Of a stretch of 28,243 bases of DNA, positions 23,271 through 28,243 are shown piece after piece. Numbering within the stretch: the stretch's first letter is position 1; every line of letters starts with the position of its first letter. The position numbers and the translations under genes are program-made. The notes under the pieces are model-generated. The model was not told where the DNA came from. It saw nothing but the letters and a program-made list of their open reading frames with translations, and ran no database searches. This DNA is from JBEIHI01 sp964655245 (GTDB lineage Bacteria; Bdellovibrionota; UBA2394), in assembly GCA_964655245.1 (NCBI GenBank), contig CAZZLQ010000031.1:1-28243 (forward strand). The letters are read 5' to 3'.

Positions 23271-25964
23271 CGTAATGGTTATCCCTGTTGTGGATGCGAT
23301 CTTAAACAAAATCTCGGTAATGTCCTTGGTGGTGGCGAGCCAAGAAAACTGCGAGATGTCTTTGGGAACAAGAATCGCATCTCCGGTTTCGACCTTGGTT
23401 TGATAGAAGTTTCTTAACAGAAATCCTCGGCGCTGGCGGCGCGAGATCACAGAGCCATCGGCTTTCACAATAAAAATGGAGTCTGTGTCGGCATTGACCG
23501 TCGGCCCACCAGCCATATCCAGATAGTAAGAAACCGTTTTACCTGACAGATGTACGATGGAAGTGGGATTATAGACTTCACCCATCACCGTCACAACAGA
23601 CGGTGTTGGCGGAATAGTAAGAGAATCTCCGGCCTCAAGGGGAATATCAAACCTCGATCCTCGGAATTTGTTCAGGTCCGCAAGTTGAATGACCATCCGT
23701 CCGGTCACTTCCGCTTCTTGCAAGTTTCGAAGCATCGCTCGTCTTGCAATGGTTGCTTCCTGAAGACCTTGCTTATCCTGAGCGCTGATGGACTCATTGG
23801 GATTGATGGTCTCTTGCAAAATAGCCTCTTCAAGCTGCGCAATTTGCTGCTTTAGAGTCTGGGCTTGAAGCTCACGAACCGATTTTCGAGTGAAGACGGC
23901 CCCGTTGAGAAAGGCCTTGTCTGTGAATCCCCCGGCTCGCTCAAGCACCTGGCTGAGCTTCTCCCCTGGCAAAAAGGGATAAGTTCCAGGGAATTGCACT
24001 TCTCCCGTGAGTGCTACAAAGTTTTGAGACTCCCAATTGGAAAGTCCAAAAATGAAAACTCGGTCTTTGGGTTGCAAAGTTGGATTGTAGGTTGGATTTC
24101 CTTTGAGCGTCTCCGCAAGATTGACCTGAAGTCGATCGGCCACGAGTCGATCATTGTCGATGCGATAGCGTGCGATTTCAGCATTCGCTTTGTAGGCGTC
24201 TTGCGTGATGTTTCCCGCCATAAAAATCAAGTCACGAAGCTTCATCCCATCAAAGTAGAAGTATTCACCGGGTTTGTTCACGCGTCCCGTGACGGTGACC
24301 TTTTCTCTGAGATTGAGTTCAGTCTTTGAAAAAACAATGATTTCATCTCGCTCTTGAAGCTTAATGTCTTGAGATTTGTCCCCAGAAACAGTAGCTCGAA
24401 GGTCCGTAAAGATAGATTGCCGTTCATCCTTGGGTGGAACAGTTCGTATGATTTGAACAAAATCGATGTAGGGTTCGGGCAGAAGCGAATCAAAAGAAGG
24501 AATCAGGGATTTGAGCGTCATGCCTTCACGAAACTCATAAGCCCCTGGTCGTTTGACATAGCCCCTCAAGAAAACTGTCTTTCGAATCTGAGACTGAACA
24601 GGAAAAACTTTAACGAGATCCCCATCTTCAGCCGATGTGCTCAGCTCAGATGCTTTCAGCTCCTCCGCTGTCGCCGTTTGCAGATTGGCAGGAATCTGGA
24701 CGTCTTTGGTGACTCGCTCCTTGTTTTGATTTACGCGCTGAAGTTCCAGTCGACCAGCTTCTCCTGTGAAGGTGAGGCCCCCTGACATCTCAAGAAGATC
24801 AACAAGAGTTGTTTGGGAAAGAATTTCGTAAATCGCAGGACGTTTGACGTTGCCAGCAACGGCAGCCACCTTTCCAACGACTGGTACTAGGAGGACATCT
24901 TGGGACTGAAGTTTTGGCCCAACGCTTTTTCCTTTAATAAGAAAGTCGTAGAGGTCTACGGTAGCAATCGTTTTGTTGTTCCGAACGACTTGTATGTTTC
25001 TTAGGCTCCCTCGCTTCGATGGACCGCCTGCGTGAAAGAGAACATTGATGGCTGCCGAGGTGGCGGGCACCGAATAAGATCCAGGGCGGGTGACTTCGCC
25101 AACAACAAAGACATCGATGTTTCGAATCGTGTCAAAGGTAATTCCCACTTTGATTCCGGAAAAAAAACTTGAGAGGCGTTTTTCAATTTTTTTGTTCATC
25201 TCAGAATAGGTGTCGCCCCAGACTTTGATGTTTCCGATTTTCGGAATGAATATAGTTCCATCGCGTCGCACAGTGACGGAGTGTGTGAAGTTGTTGGAGC
25301 CCCACACATTGATGGTGAATGAATCGCCCGGACCAACCACATAGTCATTGGAGACCGGAACATCCTCAAGGGGTGCAAACTCCTCAGGTGTTTTGCTAAA
25401 AAGATCATAGCCAAATTGCTTAAGATCTCTCGAAATCTGACCTGGAAAGTTTCCAAAGAAAACTTGTTCAACGGGAGATCGGCTTTCAGCCAAAGTTGAT
25501 TCCTCTTGGATGGCTGAGCCCAGTGTTCTTGGGCTCCGGCCATCTTGCATTCTAAGTTGAGAGGGTTGAGTGGTGTTTTCATCAGTCAAATCAGCTTCAG
25601 AATGGGTTCGCCTCTCATGTTCGAGCTGCTGTTTGCTTTGAAGAGGGCGTGAGAGACCCTGAAGAGTTTCGGGCTCATCTCTTTGGCCAGGAACTTTTTC
25701 GAAAGTTTCATGTGAGGGCAGCGCGCCTGATCGCTTAGCGCTTTCCTCCCTGAGCATATTCTTGCGCTCAAGCTTTTGTTTGAGTGCCGCTTGTCGCTCT
25801 TCTTTGGCCTTTTGCAATTGTTGCTCACGGATGAGTTCTTCTTGATTAAGGAACGGCTGATCCATCCCGGGAAGTGAATCAATCGAGGGGTTTCTTGTGG
25901 GCAGACTTTGTGCCAACAGACTTTGAGAAACCAAAAGACAGCAGAGTGTTGTAAAAAACCGCAT
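23259..25964 (-). CDS. Wza-like outer-membrane polysaccharide exporter with six SLBB domains
   Basis: A 901-residue exported protein, more than twice the length of E. coli Wza (379). I chose the ATG at 25964: GGGGGG about 8 bases upstream and a signal peptide, MRFF then a hydrophobic core, ending near Ala-Gln-Ser (20). Residues ~40-80 are a charged helical, probably coiled-coil stretch rich in Gln, Glu and Lys; 80-200 are polar and low-complexity. The polysaccharide-export domain starts at NDYVVGPGDSFTINVWG (206-222). Six SLBB units follow, starting near 286, 366, 463, 555, 648 and 790, each with a 'GxVxxPGxY'-like turn and a later 'AGG'-like turn. A second helical insert (~695-755) interrupts the fifth. 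It would form the periplasm-spanning export channel. Confidence 0.92.
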   Translation of the reverse strand: MRFFTTLCCLLVSQSLLAQSLPTRNPSIDSLPGMDQPFLNQEELIREQQLQKAKEERQAALKQKLERKNMLREESAKRSGALPSHETFEKVPGQRDEPETLQGLSRPLQSKQQLEHERRTHSEADLTDENTTQPSQLRMQDGRSPRTLGSAIQEESTLAESRSPVEQVFFGNFPGQISRDLKQFGYDLFSKTPEEFAPLEDVPVSNDYVVGPGDSFTINVWGSNNFTHSVTVRRDGTIFIPKIGNIKVWGDTYSEMNKKIEKRLSSFFSGIKVGITFDTIRNIDVFVVGEVTRPGSYSVPATSAAINVLFHAGGPSKRGSLRNIQVVRNNKTIATVDLYDFLIKGKSVGPKLQSQDVLLVPVVGKVAAVAGNVKRPAIYEILSQTTLVDLLEMSGGLTFTGEAGRLELQRVNQNKERVTKDVQIPANLQTATAEELKASELSTSAEDGDLVKVFPVQSQIRKTVFLRGYVKRPGAYEFREGMTLKSLIPSFDSLLPEPYIDFVQIIRTVPPKDERQSIFTDLRATVSGDKSQDIKLQERDEIIVFSKTELNLREKVTVTGRVNKPGEYFYFDGMKLRDLIFMAGNITQDAYKANAEIARYRIDNDRLVADRLQVNLAETLKGNPTYNPTLQPKDRVFIFGLSNWESQNFVALTGEVQFPGTYPFLPGEKLSQVLERAGGFTDKAFLNGAVFTRKSVRELQAQTLKQQIAQLEEAILQETINPNESISAQDKQGLQEATIARRAMLRNLQEAEVTGRMVIQLADLNKFRGSRFDIPLEAGDSLTIPPTPSVVTVMGEVYNPTSIVHLSGKTVSYYLDMAGGPTVNADTDSIFIVKADGSVISRRQRRGFLLRNFYQTKVETGDAILVPKDISQFSWLATTKDITEILFKIASTTGITITALK

Positions 25965-25985
25965 AGAAATCCCCCCTAAACGTTC

Positions 25986-26015
25986 ATTGTACGGTTTTAG
26001 AAAAGGTGCCAGCAA
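25986..26015 (-). promoter_or_regulatory. Candidate promoter of the SLBB exporter gene
   Basis: On the minus strand TTGCTG (26010-26015) and TACAAT (25986-25991, five of six to TATAAT) are 18 bases apart, with the ATG 22 bases downstream of the -10. Confidence 0.45.
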
Positions 26016-26042
26016 GGCGAAAAGCCCGAGGGATTCCAATCG

Positions 26043-26067
26043 TTTGAAATCAAATGATGCGCCGCAT
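26043..26067. promoter_or_regulatory. Two adjacent palindromes upstream of the exporter promoter
   Basis: TTTGA-AA-TCAAA (26043-26054) and ATGCG-C-CGCAT (26057-26067) are perfect palindromes 2 bases apart. They lie about 30 bases upstream of the candidate -35 of the exporter gene and about 30 bases after the stop of the upstream barrel gene. They could be operator half-sites or a weak terminator. Confidence 0.35.
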
Positions 26068-26094
26068 TTTGACTCTCCGTGTCAGCCCTGCCAA

Positions 26095-26940
26095 CTAATC
26101 AAAACGAATGGTAAGCCCTGAGTTGAGAACAAAGAAATCGGCGTTGAGGTAGTGGAGGTAGCCGACATCCAATGATGAGCCTTCCGTGGGTAGGAGACTG
26201 AGGCCTGCCGACCAAGCTCGATCCGCAGCATGAATGTCACTGAGATAGCCCCCTCGTAGCATCATATTTTCCCCAATCAGAAGCTCTCCTGCCATTTGAG
26301 CATAAACTTTATTTGGCTCTGGGAGGCGTTCAAAGTTAAACGCCAGTCGAATCGTTTCGAGATTGAAGCTTCCGCCTCCTCCAAAGCTCAAGGGGAGGTC
26401 GGGATTTTCTGTATCGGTTCGGTAAAGATTGGCTCCCCAGATTGAAAGTGTGAGATTCTCGCCAAGTAAGGCAAGAGCTCCTGCTGAAATCGAAAAAGCG
26501 GTTTTGTCTGATGGAAGTTCGAAGCTCGAAAGCCGATTTTGGATTCCGACCATCAGAAAGCCGTCGTAGGAGTAACTACTGGCAAGTACGTAGTCGTAAA
26601 ATCGGCGTGACTCAGTTCTAGCCATATTGAATAAAAATCCCCAGTGAAGTGGATCCTCTGTTTTGCCATCCATGAGAGCGGCTGTGATTCCAAAATTATC
26701 CCGAGTGTTTTCGAGAAAGGTTCCAGTAGTTGCAAACAGCCTCGCCTCAGAGTTTCGAGAAAGACCGGCAGGATTTAGATAGAATGCACTCGAATCATCG
26801 GCGATCGATGAGTATGCGCCCGCCGCACCAAGACTTCGAGCTGATTGTCTTAGGTAGTCCATTCCCCAAACAGATTGAAGCGGCTGGGACATAAATCCAG
26901 CCGATAGGCAGATCAGTAGTTTTTGAACGCCGCGATTCAC
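26095..26940 (-). CDS. Outer-membrane beta-barrel protein, PorV/FadL-like
   Basis: A 281-residue exported protein. The start at GTG 26940 has GGAG 4 bases upstream and gives a proper signal peptide, with Arg and Lys in the n-region, a hydrophobic core and a break near Val-Trp-Gly. The frame stays open to 26997 but adds a charged N-terminus. The mature start, RSLGAAGAYSSIADDSSAFYLNPAGLS, is split here as ARSLGAAGAY and SSAFYLNPAGLS; this 'gGAg-A..DD..A.y.NPAGL' block is typical of PorV, FadL and UPF0164 barrels. Alternating hydrophobic strands follow and the chain ends in Phe-Asp. It may carry hydrophobic compounds or assist secretion; which is not decidable. It precedes the exporter gene on the same strand by 130 bases. 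Confidence 0.82.
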   Translation of the reverse strand: MNRGVQKLLICLSAGFMSQPLQSVWGMDYLRQSARSLGAAGAYSSIADDSSAFYLNPAGLSRNSEARLFATTGTFLENTRDNFGITAALMDGKTEDPLHWGFLFNMARTESRRFYDYVLASSYSYDGFLMVGIQNRLSSFELPSDKTAFSISAGALALLGENLTLSIWGANLYRTDTENPDLPLSFGGGGSFNLETIRLAFNFERLPEPNKVYAQMAGELLIGENMMLRGGYLSDIHAADRAWSAGLSLLPTEGSSLDVGYLHYLNADFFVLNSGLTIRFD

Positions 26941-26955
26941 AATTCTCCAATCTCT

Positions 26956-26984
26956 ATTGTCCTCCCTCAAAATCCGAGAAGCAA
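26956..26984 (-). promoter_or_regulatory. Candidate promoter of the PorV-like gene
   Basis: On the minus strand TTGCTT (26979-26984) and GACAAT (26956-26961) are 17 bases apart. The start site would fall near 26949, giving a very short leader before the GTG at 26940. The boxes resemble those of the exporter gene (TTGCTG and TACAAT). Confidence 0.3.
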
Positions 26985-27079
26985 GTTCGCTGACCAAAAC
27001 AGTGTGGGCATGACGCAGGCCTTTGGCGCAGCTGCTCTTAGCGCTTGATGAGGACTTTCGAGCGAGCTACTTTGACGTC

Positions 27080-27571
27080 ATGCAGAGATTTTTTCTTTTG
27101 TGTGCTGGTGTGTTCCTGATCTCAAGTGCTTCTCTCAATGCGAGAACAATTCCTCCAACAACGGAGAGATGGGGGTTGGGTGTTACCTTGGGGGAGCCGA
27201 TGGGAGTTTCAGGAAAGTATTGGCTGAGTGAGCGAGTAGCTTTTGATGGCGGAGTCTCTTATTCATTTGATCGCTATGTTTTGGTGGGGGCTGCAGCCTT
27301 GTTTCATTTGACGAGAGGATTCCCGGATCTTGAGGAAAATGTGGGTGGTCGCTTTCGCCCCTACGCTGGTGCGGGACTTGGACTTGGTGTTTCAACCGAT
27401 GAGGATCGAGACAATAGCGCTTTGTTTTTTGTGAAATTTCCTTTCGGCCTTGAATGGCTGCTGCGGGAAATTCCGATTGGCGTGTTCGTGGAGCTTTCAA
27501 TGGGGTTTAGCCTTATCCCCGATGCGGATGCGCTGATCTACGGCGGGCTGGGCGCTCGCTATTATTTCTAA
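27080..27571 (+). CDS. Small outer-membrane beta-barrel protein
   Basis: A 163-residue exported protein. The ATG at 27080 gives a clean signal peptide (MQRFF, hydrophobic core, then Leu-Asn-Ala near residue 21), so I prefer it to the in-frame ATG at 27023. The mature part is built of alternating amphipathic strands (WGLGVTLGEPMGVSGKYW, AFDGGVSYSF, FRPYAGAGLGLGV, GVFVELSMGFSLIP) and ends in Arg-Tyr-Tyr-Phe, the aromatic C-terminus recognised by the BAM machinery. About eight strands are visible, as in OmpA/OmpX-size barrels. Such proteins are common and mostly uncharacterised. No function is assigned. The rhodanese gene follows 81 bases later. Confidence 0.8.
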   Translation: MQRFFLLCAGVFLISSASLNARTIPPTTERWGLGVTLGEPMGVSGKYWLSERVAFDGGVSYSFDRYVLVGAAALFHLTRGFPDLEENVGGRFRPYAGAGLGLGVSTDEDRDNSALFFVKFPFGLEWLLREIPIGVFVELSMGFSLIPDADALIYGGLGARYYF

Positions 27572-27652
27572 CGAGGCGAGGGTCAGGTGGGTGGAGTTTT
27601 CCTGTTCTTTGCCTTGACGATCTCAGGATCTCCTGAAAATTTTATCCATCGT

Positions 27653-27976
27653 ATGACTAAAGCTGCAGATGAAATTAGCGTGGAAGATCTCAAGGCCAAG
27701 GAATCATCCTTTCGAATTATTGATGTCCGTCGCCCGGATGAGTGGGTGGGCGAGCTCGGTCATATCAAAGGGGCAACTCTGGTTACGCTGGAAACAGATT
27801 TTGAGGCCTATCTTGGAAAACTGCCAAAGGATCAAAGCTATGCCATCGTTTGCCGCAGCGGAATGCGCTCGGCACGAGCGGCAGAGATGGCTTTGGCTCA
27901 GGGCTTCAAAAGCGTCGTTAATGTCAAAGGCGGCATGATTGCTTGGAATGCCAAAGGTTTTGAGGTTGAGCGCTAG
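27653..27976 (+). CDS. Single-domain rhodanese (sulfurtransferase)
   Basis: A 107-residue single rhodanese domain that would pass sulfur from a donor through a cysteine persulfide. Seen: FRIIDVRRPDEW (20-31), GHIKGAT (36-42), active-site Cys67 in the loop CRSGMRS, and VVNVKGGMIAW (88-98). The start at 27653 matches the usual domain start. A GTG at 27587 with GAGGG upstream is in frame and would add a short hydrophobic stretch that might be a weak signal peptide; an exported form cannot be excluded. Substrate and partner are unknown. Confidence 0.88.
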   Translation: MTKAADEISVEDLKAKESSFRIIDVRRPDEWVGELGHIKGATLVTLETDFEAYLGKLPKDQSYAIVCRSGMRSARAAEMALAQGFKSVVNVKGGMIAWNAKGFEVER

Positions 27977-28010
27977 GCTCTTTCCCGCTACAAGGTGTTT
28001 CAATTGTTAA

Positions 28011-28034
28011 GGTTCCGAAGCAGAGCGAGGACCA
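28011..28034 (+). repeat. 24-bp tRNA-leader repeat, copy 2 (orphan)
   Basis: Same core as copy 1 with AGAG in place of AAAG, and identical to copy 3. It lies 34 bases after the rhodanese stop and is not followed by a tRNA but by a hairpin and then copy 3, 93 bases downstream. Confidence 0.85.
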
Positions 28035-28054
28035 GTGATTGAGCAGCAGTTGGA

Positions 28055-28082
28055 GGTGAAGTTTCCTGTGGAAAACTTCACC
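28055..28082 (+). terminator. Strong hairpin between repeat copies 2 and 3
   Basis: GGTGAAGTTT (28055-28064) and AAACTTCACC (28073-28082) form a perfect 10-bp stem with two more C-G pairs possible inside. No T-run follows. A perfect 10-base palindrome, CTACTAGTAG, lies at 28084-28093. It may end the rhodanese transcript or be a processing site. Confidence 0.45.
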
Positions 28083-28103
28083 GCTACTAGTAGGCTCGAT
28101 TAA

Positions 28104-28127
28104 GGTTCCGAAGCAGAGCGAGGACCA
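28104..28127 (+). repeat. 24-bp tRNA-leader repeat, copy 3
   Basis: Identical in its core to copy 2 and one base different from copy 1. It ends 6 bases before tRNA-Ser(GGA), the same distance as copy 1 from tRNA-Ser(CGA). TTAAGG precedes both copies 2 and 3. Confidence 0.85.
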
Positions 28128-28133
28128 ATATTA

Positions 28134-28223
28134 GGAGAGATGGGTGAGTGGTTGAAACCGCACGCCTGGAAAGCGTGTATACCGGAAACGGTATCGGGGG
28201 TTCGAATCCCCCTCTCTCCGCCA
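28134..28223 (+). tRNA. tRNA-Ser (anticodon GGA)
   Basis: Class II cloverleaf with acceptor strands GGAGAGA and TCTCTCC, long variable arm TATACCGGAAACGGTATC, T arm with GTTCGAATC and encoded CCA (28221-28223). The anticodon stem CACGC/GCGTG encloses loop CTGGAAA, giving GGA, which reads UCC and UCU. It is nearly identical to tRNA-Ser(CGA) at 7666. Confidence 0.97.
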
Positions 28224-28243
28224 GTCTTAGGCTATCGTTTGAA

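Noticed and set aside
7636..28127. The three 24-bp repeats as a CRISPR array or attachment-site pair of a 20-kb island
   Set aside because: Copies are too few and far apart for CRISPR. There is no integrase, and housekeeping-type genes lie throughout, so an island bounded by tRNA-Ser sites is not supported, although the two tRNA-Ser genes do flank the locus.

Overview
The window is a dense, fully bacterial stretch with no insertion sequence, phage gene, CRISPR array or rRNA, and no gene-free stretch over 300 bases. The signs point to a Gram-negative bacterium: outer-membrane barrel proteins, an outer-membrane polysaccharide exporter with SLBB domains, many signal peptides. Gene content and tRNA style resemble Bdellovibrionota (Bdellovibrio-like) or another former deltaproteobacterium. 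That placement is inference, moderately held, and no marker gene settles it.

Layout. 1-1764: secreted GH15-like (alpha/alpha)6-barrel protein. 1825-1898: tRNA-Arg(ACG). 1904-3856, minus: a two-gene unit, putative Na+/H+ antiporter then a HAD phosphatase. 3936-7074, plus: two nucleotide-sugar genes, a WbpE-type aminotransferase and a WbpM/CapD-type 4,6-dehydratase. 7204-11376: small envelope proteins (YfiM-like protein, tRNA-Ser(CGA), an unknown exported protein, a cysteine-rich mini-protein on the minus strand, a secreted HExxH metallopeptidase candidate paired with a beta-propeller-like protein). 11373-12753, minus: a HisH/HisF-like pair of the WbuY/WbuZ sugar-amidation type. 12871-14701, plus: a second DegT-family aminotransferase and a PglC-like phosphoglycosyl transferase. 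14680-22083, minus: a tight six-gene operon read in the order GT4 glycosyltransferase, Wzy polymerase, Wzx flippase, AsnB-like amidotransferase, GT2 glycosyltransferase, methyltransferase. 22133-23248, plus: Wzz-like chain-length protein. 23259-25964, minus: a very long Wza-like exporter with six SLBB repeats. 26095-27571: two outer-membrane beta-barrel proteins, divergent. 27653-27976: rhodanese. 28134-28223: tRNA-Ser(GGA).

How the genes work together. About 18 kb of the window is a Wzx/Wzy-dependent surface polysaccharide locus. The 4,6-dehydratase and ArnB/PglE-like aminotransferase can make a UDP-4-amino-4,6-dideoxy sugar. WbpE supplies the 3-amino step of a UDP-2,3-diamino-uronic acid, although its usual partners are absent. 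The phosphoglycosyl transferase loads the first sugar on undecaprenyl phosphate, and two glycosyltransferases could add two more. AsnB-like and WbuY/WbuZ proteins suggest that one or more sugars carry amide or acetamidino groups. Wzx flips, Wzy polymerises, Wzz sets length and the SLBB protein exports. No tyrosine kinase (Wzc) or phosphatase (Wzb) is seen.

The most unusual points are: a HisF homologue that has lost catalytic Asp11 but kept Asp130; a GT2 enzyme whose metal-binding Asp appears to be Gly; a 56-residue exported six-cysteine peptide; a secreted HExxH protein of no family I recognise; and a 24-bp repeat found just before both tRNA-Ser genes with a third, orphan copy.
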